Positions 1 to 6,721 of a stretch of DNA of 8,225 nt are shown here, piece by piece (the stretch's first letter is position 1; each line of letters starts with the position of its first letter). The notes beneath the pieces were generated by a model. That model searched no databases, had not been told where the DNA came from, and worked only from the letters and a program-made list of their open reading frames with translations. Both the position numbers and the translations under genes were made by a program. The DNA is from Alistipes sp. (GTDB lineage: Bacteria; Bacteroidota; Bacteroidia; Bacteroidales; Rikenellaceae): positions 1-8,225 of the forward strand of contig JAFZDR010000090.1 in assembly GCA_017561105.1 (NCBI GenBank), given 5' to 3'.

Positions 1-194
1 GGGCAAGTGCCATAGCGGCAGTTGCGGTTGTGGCGGTAGGAGCTTTTGGCTTGGTGCAGTTTAGCGATGATATCTTCCGCGAACCAACACCTATGGAGGA
101 GTTGATTGCCGAGATGCAGACAGCGTCGGACGATATCGTCTACGATATGGCGGTAGATGCAGGTTACTACCTCGAGGAGGAGAATCAGTTGTAG
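1..194 (+). CDS. 3' end of a gene for a single-pass membrane protein, possibly an anti-sigma factor-like protein (partial)
   Basis: An open frame (frame 3) runs from the window edge to a TAG at 192-194; the start lies outside. The visible 63 residues begin with an Ala/Val/Gly-rich hydrophobic stretch (AIAAVAVVAVGAFGLVQF), which reads as a transmembrane helix. An acidic tail of about 40 residues follows, with MEELIAEMQ in the middle and LEEENQL at the end. The gene is followed after 35 nt by a secreted Spy-like protein. In many Bacteroidota an ECF sigma factor, a small single-pass membrane protein and a Spy/LTxxQ protein are encoded in that order, so this may be the membrane or anti-sigma member. 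That role rests on context alone; the fragment shows no diagnostic motif. It could equally be an unrelated small membrane protein. The reading frame is secure, the function is not. Confidence 0.6.
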   Translation, partial: ASAIAAVAVVAVGAFGLVQFSDDIFREPTPMEELIAEMQTASDDIVYDMAVDAGYYLEEENQL

Positions 195-229
195 TATAGT
201 TTGTGGATTAGTTAAAAAGTTGAAATAGG

Positions 230-715
230 ATGAAAAAGATTTTTGTATTGTTGGTAGCGGTTGCTACAATGTTTGCACAAGATGTGTTTGCGCAGCAGAA
301 GCCTGCTCAGACCGAGGAGCAGAAGGCTGCAGCTAAGGCTCGTCGCGAGCAGTTGATGCAGACTCGTTTGGAGTTGCTCAAGAGCGAGTTGACTCTCACC
401 GATGAGCAGTTTGCGAAGTTCGATCCGGTGTATCGCAAGTATCGTTCGGAGATACAGATGGTTACCAAAGGAAATCGCGAGGCTCGCACCAAGAAGGATA
501 GTATCACCAACGAGAATGCATTGAAGGTTTTGTCGGCTCGCTTGGCAAATCAGATCCTCGTATCAACTGTTAAACAGCGCTATGTTATGATATTTGCCGA
601 GGTTATCGAGCCCCTGCAGGTGATGAAGTTGTACAAGGTTGACGAGCGAGTTTCACGCGAGGCCAACAATGTCCTAAAGGCGCGTGAGGCGGCTTCGTCT
701 TCGGATAAGAGATAG
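230..715 (+). CDS. Secreted Spy/CpxP-like periplasmic protein (LTxxQ-type motif)
   Basis: The product has 161 residues. Residues 1-21 form a signal peptide (MKKIF, hydrophobic core, likely cleavage after DVFA before QQK), so it should be periplasmic. The mature part is highly charged and predicted all-helical. A long basic helix (about 27-50) runs into LTLTDEQF at 54-61, the LTxxQ-type motif of Spy/CpxP proteins. A second, degenerate copy is likely at about 126-138 (IEPLQVMKLYKVDE), which resembles the 'LTPEQ..KLY' segment of Bacteroidota homologues without its Thr. Length and signal peptide fit the Spy family, whose members act as periplasmic chaperones or stress sensors. The gene follows the end of a membrane-protein gene by 35 nt, probably in one transcript, and ends before a hairpin terminator. 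Upstream of ATG 230 is only a weak A/G-rich tract (AAATAGG). The exact function is inferred; in this phylum these proteins are mostly uncharacterised. Confidence 0.8.
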   Translation: MKKIFVLLVAVATMFAQDVFAQQKPAQTEEQKAAAKARREQLMQTRLELLKSELTLTDEQFAKFDPVYRKYRSEIQMVTKGNREARTKKDSITNENALKVLSARLANQILVSTVKQRYVMIFAEVIEPLQVMKLYKVDERVSREANNVLKAREAASSSDKR

Positions 716-749
716 AGTTAACCCTCTATAAATAGGTTTGTTTTTTGGG

Positions 750-780
750 GTGGCGACTTGAAATAAAGTCGCCGCATTTT
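750..780 (+). terminator. Rho-independent-type terminator after the Spy-like gene
   Basis: The arms GGCGACTT (752-759) and AAGTCGCC (766-773) pair perfectly around the six-base loop GAAATA. The stem can extend by a T-G wobble and a G-C pair (750-751 with 774-775). A short tract, ATTTT, follows. The T-run is short, so termination may be incomplete. Its place directly after the stop at 715 and before a promoter box at 784 supports a role as an operon boundary. Confidence 0.75.
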
Positions 781-783
781 CGT

Positions 784-791
784 TATATTTG
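784..791 (+). promoter_or_regulatory. Bacteroidota-type -7 promoter box for the metallophosphoesterase gene
   Basis: TATATTTG matches the consensus TAnnTTTG exactly. It lies 20 nt before ATG 812, which predicts a very short leader. No good -33 TTTG is present at the usual spacing. The nearest TTG (758-760) is about three bases too far and sits inside the terminator hairpin, so strength is uncertain. Confidence 0.6.
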
Positions 792-811
792 CGGAGAAAA
801 TATAGAAAAAG

Positions 812-1987
812 ATGTTCATCGTTGTAATATTTATACTCTCGGCTGCGGTTATCGCACTCGACTACTTGGCCTTCAAACGCTACCTGCTTAGTGCTAAAGC
901 GTGGGTGAAGTGGCTTGTAGGTGCATTTCTTGTACTCTCGAATCTCCTGCCATACATTGCTGTGGCGATGCTGTGGCTTGCGAATATGCCGAATATGGTT
1001 CCGATGATGTGGCTGCTCACGGCCTATATGGTGCTATCGTTGTCGCGCATTGCTCTCTATGGCGGAATCCTCACCTTCAAAAATTGTTACGCAAAGTGGA
1101 TTGTCGGATTGCTGCTCTGCACGATTGTTGCGTGGGTCTTGATTGTCGGTGTGGTACACACTCGCAAGGCTATTACGGTAAATAAGGTCGATGTCGCTTC
1201 GGCTCGCCTCCCGCACTCCTTCGATGGCTACCGCATAGCGTTCTTTTCGGATCTGCATATTGGCTCAATGACCTCGGCTTCGGCTATGTGCGAGTCGTTA
1301 GTCGCAAAGATTAACGCCCTCGATGTCGATTTGGTGGTCTTTGGTGGCGATTTGGTTAATGTCCGCTACGACGAGCTTACGCCCGACTTGACAAAGGTCT
1401 TGGGAGGCGTGAAGGCTCGCGATGGCGTTGTGGCTGTGCTCGGTAACCACGATACGGGCGTCTATGTGCGCGACACATTGGAGTTGCCTATCGCGGAGAA
1501 TACCCGCCTGCTTACAGAACGGATAGAGAGTATGGGCTGGCGTGTTGTGAATGATGCAACAGAGCGCATAGTACGCGGTGTCGACACCCTCACTTTGACG
1601 GGTATCGGCTTCTCGCGCGAACTGCTCGAACATCGCCATTCGGCGGATGTTGCCGAGTCGCTCGACCTACGGCCAATCTACGATGGTGTACCGCTCGATA
1701 AGTTCAATATCACCGTGTCGCATATGCCTCAGCTGTGGCGCAAAGTCTCGGCTCTCGGCTATGGCGACCTGGTTCTTTCGGGACATGTCCACGCTATGCA
1801 GATGAAGGGTAGAATAGGAGGTCGCAGTTTCTCGCCTGCACAACTGATGTATCGCGAGTGGAGTGGCCACTACAGTGAGCCGAATAGCCACCTATATATT
1901 ACCGATGGCGTGGGAGGTGTGGGATTCCATCTTCGCATAGGAGCGCCACCTGAGGTTGCCGAGCTGACACTTCACCGAGCCGATTAG
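812..1987 (+). CDS. Membrane-anchored calcineurin-like metallophosphoesterase (YkuE/YaeI-like)
   Basis: The 391-residue product has an N-terminal membrane region and a C-terminal catalytic domain. About four hydrophobic helices (roughly 2-18, 33-56, 62-84, 96-116) are followed by a metallophosphoesterase domain from about 138. All metal-binding blocks are present: SDLHIG (D147, H149), GGDLVN (D180), GNHD (N212, H213), VSHMP (H304) and SGHVH (H325, H327). The C-terminal block ITDGVGGVGFHLRIGAPPEV matches the ending typical of this family. It should be a di-metal phosphohydrolase held at the membrane. Characterised relatives act on phosphodiester or lipid-phosphate bonds, but the substrate here cannot be read from sequence. 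ATG 812 is the first Met in frame and lies just after a promoter box. The gene is followed after 40 nt by a TolC-family gene, with no terminator visible between them, so read-through into the efflux genes is plausible. Confidence 0.92.
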   Translation: MFIVVIFILSAAVIALDYLAFKRYLLSAKAWVKWLVGAFLVLSNLLPYIAVAMLWLANMPNMVPMMWLLTAYMVLSLSRIALYGGILTFKNCYAKWIVGLLLCTIVAWVLIVGVVHTRKAITVNKVDVASARLPHSFDGYRIAFFSDLHIGSMTSASAMCESLVAKINALDVDLVVFGGDLVNVRYDELTPDLTKVLGGVKARDGVVAVLGNHDTGVYVRDTLELPIAENTRLLTERIESMGWRVVNDATERIVRGVDTLTLTGIGFSRELLEHRHSADVAESLDLRPIYDGVPLDKFNITVSHMPQLWRKVSALGYGDLVLSGHVHAMQMKGRIGGRSFSPAQLMYREWSGHYSEPNSHLYITDGVGGVGFHLRIGAPPEVAELTLHRAD

Positions 1988-2027
1988 CCAAGCGAGTCTG
2001 CACCGCACCGACACAAAATCAAGAGCT

Positions 2028-3398
2028 ATGAGACAAATTTTAACTCTCTTTTTTGCGTCGGTAGTCTTGGGTGCTTCGGCACAAACAGAGTATCTGACCT
2101 TCGATGATGCCCTTACGCTCGCTTTTGAGCAAAATCCGGCTATTAAGGCGTCGGAGTATGCCGAGCAAGCGGCTCACCGTGAGCGCCAAGCGGCCATAGG
2201 ACTCTTTATGCCGCAGGTGTCGATTAAGGGCGCATATACTCATCTTAACAAGGATGTCAAACTCGATTTCAATCCTCTGCTCTCCTCATTTTCGCCACTC
2301 CTTGGCGATGGCTTGGCGGCACTCGGATTGGATCTATCCTACACACTGCAACGCAGAAATACCGCCTTTCTGGGTGGCGATGTGGTGCTGCCACTCTTTG
2401 CGGGCGGTAAAATATGGACTGCAAATAAGGCCGCCAAAATCGGCGAGGAACGAGCCCGTATGCAGAGCCGTCAGGTGCGGAGTGCACTGATGGTGGAGGT
2501 GGTGGAACGCTACTTCGGTGTGGAGTTGGCACGACGAGGTGTTGCCATTTGCGAGGAGGCAGTGGCGGCAGTCAAGCAACACCTCTACGATGTTACAATG
2601 CTCGAAAAGGAGGGTATGGCGGTGGCGAGTGAGCGGCTCTATGTTGAGTATCGCCTTGCCGAGGCGGAGCGCGATCTACAACGCACACGATTGCAGTTCG
2701 AAACGGCTCAACGCGCCTTGCAAACCTCGCTCGGTGAGGATGAGGATATAGAGCCTTCGACACCGATGTTCCTCCTGCCGAGTATCGAACCGCTGGAGTA
2801 TTTTCGTTCGATGGCTGCTCTGCATAATCCGCAACTCGGCGAGGTGGAGAGGATGCGCGAGTTGGCGCGTATGAATATGCGATTGCAACGCTCAAACCTC
2901 TTTCCCGAGATTGTGGCGATGGGCGGTATGATCTTTTGCGATCACCAACTCACCCCGCTTGTACCCCGTATGGCGGTGGGTGTAGGGCTTAATTTTAAGA
3001 TTTTCGACGGACTGAATAAGGAGTATAAGAGTGCTGCGGCGCGTATGGAATTGCGCAGGGTAGAGGCCTTAGAGCGCAAGGCCGAAGAGGATATATCGCT
3101 ACTTGTGGAGAATCTCTACAACAGAGTGCAGTCGGTGCTTGCAACCCTCTCATCGGTGCAGCGCTCGGAGCAGTTTGCCGAGGAGTTCTTGAGAGTTAAA
3201 CACAAAGCCTTTCGCGAGGGTATGGCCACCGCCACCGAGATTGTCGATGCGACACTCAACCTCTCGCGTGCAAAGTTCGAAAAGGTGCAGAGTGCATACG
3301 ATTTTGACCTCGCTTTGGCGCGTTTGTTGGAGGCTTCGGGTATGGGTAGCCAATTTGTGCACTATCTGCACAGTAGGCTCGCACAATCGGTATTTTAA
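2028..3398 (+). CDS. TolC-family outer membrane efflux channel
   Basis: The product has 456 residues, usual for the family. Residues 1-18 are a signal peptide (MRQILTLFFASVVLGASA, cleavage before QT); there is no lipobox cysteine, so it is not a lipoprotein. The two outer membrane efflux repeats are visible. The first runs from LTFDDALTLAFEQNP (23-37) through the beta segment FMPQVSIKGAYTH (60-72) and LPLFAGGKIW (121-130) to a long helix ending near 235. The second starts near 255 and includes LFPEIVAMGG (291-300), VGVGLNFKIFDG (317-328) and REGMATATEIVDATLNLSRA (396-415). The parallel segments KEGMAVASERL (194-204) and REGMATATEIV (396-406) show the internal duplication. Three copies would build a trimeric outer membrane and periplasmic tunnel. 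It heads a cassette with an HlyD adaptor and two permeases, so it is the exit duct of that system. Confidence 0.94.
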   Translation: MRQILTLFFASVVLGASAQTEYLTFDDALTLAFEQNPAIKASEYAEQAAHRERQAAIGLFMPQVSIKGAYTHLNKDVKLDFNPLLSSFSPLLGDGLAALGLDLSYTLQRRNTAFLGGDVVLPLFAGGKIWTANKAAKIGEERARMQSRQVRSALMVEVVERYFGVELARRGVAICEEAVAAVKQHLYDVTMLEKEGMAVASERLYVEYRLAEAERDLQRTRLQFETAQRALQTSLGEDEDIEPSTPMFLLPSIEPLEYFRSMAALHNPQLGEVERMRELARMNMRLQRSNLFPEIVAMGGMIFCDHQLTPLVPRMAVGVGLNFKIFDGLNKEYKSAAARMELRRVEALERKAEEDISLLVENLYNRVQSVLATLSSVQRSEQFAEEFLRVKHKAFREGMATATEIVDATLNLSRAKFEKVQSAYDFDLALARLLEASGMGSQFVHYLHSRLAQSVF

Positions 3399-3410
3399 TA
3401 GAGTAGATAT

Positions 3411-4397
3411 ATGAAAAAGACAAATATCGCACTTATAGTCGTGTTAATACTTCTGATATCCATAATTATATTTATCGGCTATCGCTGGGGTCGCAGCAAC
3501 AAGGTTGTTGTGCAGGGCAATATCGAGTCTACAACACTACGCTTGGGCTCGAAGATAGCGGGTCGTATCGATAAAATCTTTGTCGAGGAGGGCGATTCGG
3601 TGCAAAAGGGTGATACCCTCTACATCATCTCCACGCCCGAGCTTGAAGCCAAGCTGTCGCAGGTGGAGGCTATGCTTAGTGCCGCCAAGGCGATAGATGC
3701 CAAGGCCAAGGCGGGCACCCGTAAGCCGATAGTGCGCTCCGCTCGCGATATGTGGCAGAAGGCGCAGGTGGGTGTAACACTTGCCAATCAGACATATGCC
3801 CGAGTGCTGCGATTGTATGAGGAGGGCGTTGTGTCGGCTCAGAAACGCGATGAGGCTCTTGCCTCGTTGGAGGCGGCGCGTGCTACCGAGAGGGCTGCAA
3901 AGTCGCAATATATATTGGCTGTCGAGGGCGCATCGCGCGAGGATAAGGCAGCTGCGGCTGCCCAGGTGCGCGAAGCCCAAAGTGTGGTCGAGGAGGTTGA
4001 ACGATACTTGGCTGATAGGGTGGTTTGTGCTCCGACCGACGGCGTTGTGGATAGTGTAGCCGGAAATATCGGCGAGATTGTCGGTAGCGGATACCCTGTG
4101 GTTACGATTTTACAAAGCGATAGTGCAAAGGCGGTATTCAACATCCCCGAAACACTTCTTCCGCAGATTAGTTGCGGTAAACACTTCGAGGCTAAGGTGC
4201 CGGCCCTGGATAAGAAGATAGGCTTTGAGGTTGTATATATCGCAGTTGAAGCGGACTATGCTACGCAGAGCGCCACCTCGGCGCGAGGCGATTTCGATAT
4301 CCGTACCTTCGAGGTGAAGATGAAGCCGCTTGGCGATGTGCCGCTGCGTGCGGGTATGAGTGTGATTATCGAACTGCCAAAACCTGAAAAACAATGA
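3411..4397 (+). CDS. HlyD-family periplasmic adaptor (membrane fusion protein)
   Basis: The product has 328 residues. One N-terminal membrane anchor (about 7-24) is followed by the first half of a lipoyl/biotinyl-like domain (TTLRLGSKIAGRIDKIFVEE and GDSVQKGDTLYII, about 41-73). An alanine-rich helical hairpin follows (about 76-200), then the second lipoyl half (VVCAPTDGVVDSVAGNIGEIV, about 204-224). A beta-barrel region ends with PLRAGMSVIIELP (311-323), typical of HlyD/EmrA/YhiI-type adaptors. It would link the inner-membrane permeases to the TolC channel. The gene starts 12 nt after the TolC-family stop, and its stop overlaps the start of the next gene by ATGA, so the genes are almost certainly co-transcribed and translationally coupled. 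No strong Shine-Dalgarno precedes ATG 3411. Architecture is clear; the exported substrate is unknown. Confidence 0.94.
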   Translation: MKKTNIALIVVLILLISIIIFIGYRWGRSNKVVVQGNIESTTLRLGSKIAGRIDKIFVEEGDSVQKGDTLYIISTPELEAKLSQVEAMLSAAKAIDAKAKAGTRKPIVRSARDMWQKAQVGVTLANQTYARVLRLYEEGVVSAQKRDEALASLEAARATERAAKSQYILAVEGASREDKAAAAAQVREAQSVVEEVERYLADRVVCAPTDGVVDSVAGNIGEIVGSGYPVVTILQSDSAKAVFNIPETLLPQISCGKHFEAKVPALDKKIGFEVVYIAVEADYATQSATSARGDFDIRTFEVKMKPLGDVPLRAGMSVIIELPKPEKQ

Positions 4398-5578
4398 CCG
4401 CCAGACGATTTCTATCGGGCGTGGTGGCGGTGGTAAAGCGAGAGATAGGGCGAATAGCCTCGAGTGGCGAGTATCGCGCAGCTATATTGTGGCTGCCGTT
4501 GGGCGTAATCCTCTTTTTTGCCATCTTCTTCTCGCAGGAGGTGGTCGGAGCATTGCCCGTAGCTGTGGTGGACGAGGACAATTCGTCGTTGTCGCGCAAG
4601 CTTGTTACGATGATTAGGGCAACCCACCAAACCTCGCTTGTCGAGGAGGTTGCCGATATGGCATCGGCACGCCGAATGGTGCTGCAGGGTAGAGTGGTAG
4701 GTGTGGTCGAAATCCCTGACGACTTTGCGCGAAATATCCTCTCGGGTAGTGGCGCGGAGGTTGTCTTCTACGATTCGGGCGCAAATATCTCGACAAATTC
4801 GCTCTCGGCCAAGGGGGTGCATACGGCTATAACTTCGTTTGGGACAGGCGTAGCGCTGCAACGCGCCGAAATGGAGGGTGTGGTGGCGGATGAGGCTATG
4901 GCGCAGGTGATGCCGATAGGCTTTTCGACCTACGGGCTATTCAACCCTTGGCTCAACTACGCCTACTATGTCGCACCCTGTTTTCTGGTGATGATTTTGA
5001 TTATTGCAGCCATGCTCTCGACAATATATGCCGTAGGCACGGAGCTTCGCTATGGTACATCTGTCGAGTGGTTGCGCTCGGCAAACGGCTCGTTGGTCGG
5101 GGCTCTCTTCGGGAAACTCGTCCCCTCTACACTCGTTATATCCTTGCTGGCACTGATTGTCGGAGTGGTAATGTTCGGACTATACGGAGCGCCTATGCAG
5201 GGGTCGTGGGTAGTGCTTATTGTGGGAATGGGTGCACTTATTTTGGCATATCAGTCGGTTGCTCTATTTGTAGTTGCAGTTACGGCCTCGCTTAGATTGT
5301 CGTTGTCGCTGGGTGGCGGTTACTCGGTCTTGGCATTTACCTTTTCGGGTATTACTTTTCCGACAATGGCGATGCTATCGGTGGTGCAACCATTTACGAT
5401 GTTGTTCCCCTATACCTACTTTATGCAACTCTATATCGACCAGGCGGTGCGAGGTTCGGTGTGGTGGCTTTCGATGCAGGATATTGCCGCAATGTTGCTC
5501 TTCTGTCTGTTGCCGTTGCTTCTGTTGGGCCGCTTAAAAAAGATATCGGTAACTCGTAAATTCTGGGGCAGACTATGA
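4394..5578 (+). CDS. ABC-2 type permease, first of a pair (YhhJ/YbhR-like)
   Basis: The product has 394 residues. It has the ABC-2 exporter layout: one N-terminal helix (about 29-48), a large extracytoplasmic domain (about 50-188), then about five helices (roughly 190-212, 240-262, 272-298, 308-330, 363-379). The extracytoplasmic domain opens with the family signature PVAVVDEDNSSLSRKL (55-70) and closes with FNPWLNYAYYVAP (183-195). There are no Walker A, Walker B or LSGGQ-type ABC signature motifs, so it is a permease only. The start overlaps the adaptor gene's stop by 4 nt (ATGA), and its own stop overlaps the next permease's start the same way. It probably forms a heterodimer with that second permease and works with the adaptor and TolC channel to export a drug, lipid or metabolite. 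No ATPase gene accompanies it. Confidence 0.92.
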   Translation: MTARRFLSGVVAVVKREIGRIASSGEYRAAILWLPLGVILFFAIFFSQEVVGALPVAVVDEDNSSLSRKLVTMIRATHQTSLVEEVADMASARRMVLQGRVVGVVEIPDDFARNILSGSGAEVVFYDSGANISTNSLSAKGVHTAITSFGTGVALQRAEMEGVVADEAMAQVMPIGFSTYGLFNPWLNYAYYVAPCFLVMILIIAAMLSTIYAVGTELRYGTSVEWLRSANGSLVGALFGKLVPSTLVISLLALIVGVVMFGLYGAPMQGSWVVLIVGMGALILAYQSVALFVVAVTASLRLSLSLGGGYSVLAFTFSGITFPTMAMLSVVQPFTMLFPYTYFMQLYIDQAVRGSVWWLSMQDIAAMLLFCLLPLLLLGRLKKISVTRKFWGRL

Positions 5579-6660
5579 TATTTTCGGTTATAAAGGATGA
5601 GTGGCAGAGCATTTGGCGCGACGAGGGTGTTGTGCTGATTGCTGTCTTTGCCCTATTTATATATGGAGTATCCTACTCGCTCGGTTATGGCAGTGAGGTG
5701 CTGAACGATGTACCTATAGCCGTTGTTGGCGGAGAGCAGGGGGCGACAAGCCGCAGGCTCGTGAGGATGTTTAACGCCTCGCAGCAGCTGCGTGTGGCGC
5801 ACGAAGTTGCCGATATGAGCGAGGCTGAACAGCTGTTGCGCGAACGCAAGGTGTGGGGTGTGGTGGCGCTGTCGCCAACATTCGAGCACGATCTCTTTGC
5901 TCAGCGCCAGGGTCGAGTGGCAATATTGGGCGATGCGAGCTATTTCCTCGCCTACCGCGAAGTTGTTGAGGGGGCGGTTGCTACTATTCAGCAGATGAAT
6001 GCCGAGATTGTTGAGGGGCGTGAGGGGGCGTATAACCCTCCGATAATCTATGAGCAGCGCAACCTCTTTAACCCTCTGCTCGGCTATGGAATCTTTGTGA
6101 TGCCGGCGATTATTCTGTTGATAGTTCAGCAGACGGCCCTTATAGCTGTAGGTATGGTATCGGCTACGCGCCGAGAGCAGGGGTTGCGATATAGTAGTCG
6201 TTCGCCTTTTGTTATCACCATAGGCCGCACGCTTGCCTATCTCGCCATATATGCACTAACTCTCGGCTTTATGCTTACGGTGCACTATTGGTGGTTCGAC
6301 TATCCGATGCGCGGTGCATGGTGGCGATGTCTGGCTGTTGTTGTGCCCTATCTGCTGGGCGTTATCTTTATGGCGCAGATGGTTGGTGCGCTATTTCGCA
6401 GGCGCGAGAGCTCTATTGTGTGGCTGCTATGGTTCTCGATACCGTTTCTGTTAGTGAGCGGAGTGTCTCTACCGCCCGAGTTTTTCCCGCAGTGGCTCTA
6501 TTGGTTGGGTAGGGCAGTGCCGAGCTCTTCGGCTGTAGAGGCGTGGGTTGCGGTGCAGACAATGGGGGCAACACTCGCCGATGTTGCGCCAAAACTCACA
6601 CTCTTGTGGATCCTTGTGGCTGTTTATGGCGTGGGAGCGGTTGTTGCCAATCGCAAATAA
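5575..6660 (+). CDS. ABC-2 type permease, second of a pair
   Basis: The product has 361 residues and the same plan as the preceding permease: an N-terminal helix (about 17-37), an extracytoplasmic domain (about 40-170), then about five helices (roughly 172-194, 214-238, 250-272, 279-300, 340-358). Shared landmarks are PIAVV (47-51), HEVADM (76-81) and RNLFNPLLGYGIFVMP (162-177). The segment SGVSLPPEFFPQWLYWLGRA (295-314) is the typical loop before the last helix in ABC-2 exporters. The signature after PIAVV reads GGEQGATSRRL; the acidic D-E-D-N of the first permease is absent, so the two copies have diverged. No nucleotide-binding motifs are present. The gene starts in an ATGA overlap and is the last of the cassette; a fresh promoter for the next gene begins immediately after its stop. 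Confidence 0.91.
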   Translation: MIFSVIKDEWQSIWRDEGVVLIAVFALFIYGVSYSLGYGSEVLNDVPIAVVGGEQGATSRRLVRMFNASQQLRVAHEVADMSEAEQLLRERKVWGVVALSPTFEHDLFAQRQGRVAILGDASYFLAYREVVEGAVATIQQMNAEIVEGREGAYNPPIIYEQRNLFNPLLGYGIFVMPAIILLIVQQTALIAVGMVSATRREQGLRYSSRSPFVITIGRTLAYLAIYALTLGFMLTVHYWWFDYPMRGAWWRCLAVVVPYLLGVIFMAQMVGALFRRRESSIVWLLWFSIPFLLVSGVSLPPEFFPQWLYWLGRAVPSSSAVEAWVAVQTMGATLADVAPKLTLLWILVAVYGVGAVVANRK

Positions 6661-6692
6661 TTTGTATTTCTCGCTAAAAGAGGTTATATTTG
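6661..6692 (+). promoter_or_regulatory. Bacteroidota-type promoter (-33 TTTG, -7 TATATTTG) for the PHP-family gene
   Basis: TTTG at 6661-6664 and TATATTTG at 6685-6692 are separated by 20 bp, matching the Bacteroidota consensus TTTG-(about 19-21)-TAnnTTTG. Transcription should begin near 6697-6700, leaving a leader of about 22-25 nt before ATG 6722. The promoter starts at the base after the permease stop codon. Confidence 0.75.
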
Positions 6693-6721
6693 CTAAGCGT
6701 TTAACCAAAATTATTAGCATA

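Noticed and set aside
196..204. Possible -7 promoter box TATAGTTTG ahead of the Spy-like gene
   Set aside because: The spacing is wrong for TAnnTTTG (three bases or one base between TA and TTTG instead of two), and the 35-nt gap suggests co-transcription with the upstream gene.
1988..2027. Searched the gap before the TolC-family gene for a terminator, promoter or regulator site
   Set aside because: It contains no inverted repeat with a T-run and no TAnnTTTG box; nothing can be supported there.
6548..6721. In-frame upstream extension of the PHP-family gene to an ATG at 6548, giving 447 residues
   Set aside because: It overlaps the end of the permease gene in another frame, places a signal peptide 58 residues into the protein, and begins before the promoter at 6661-6692. 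ATG 6722 explains everything better.
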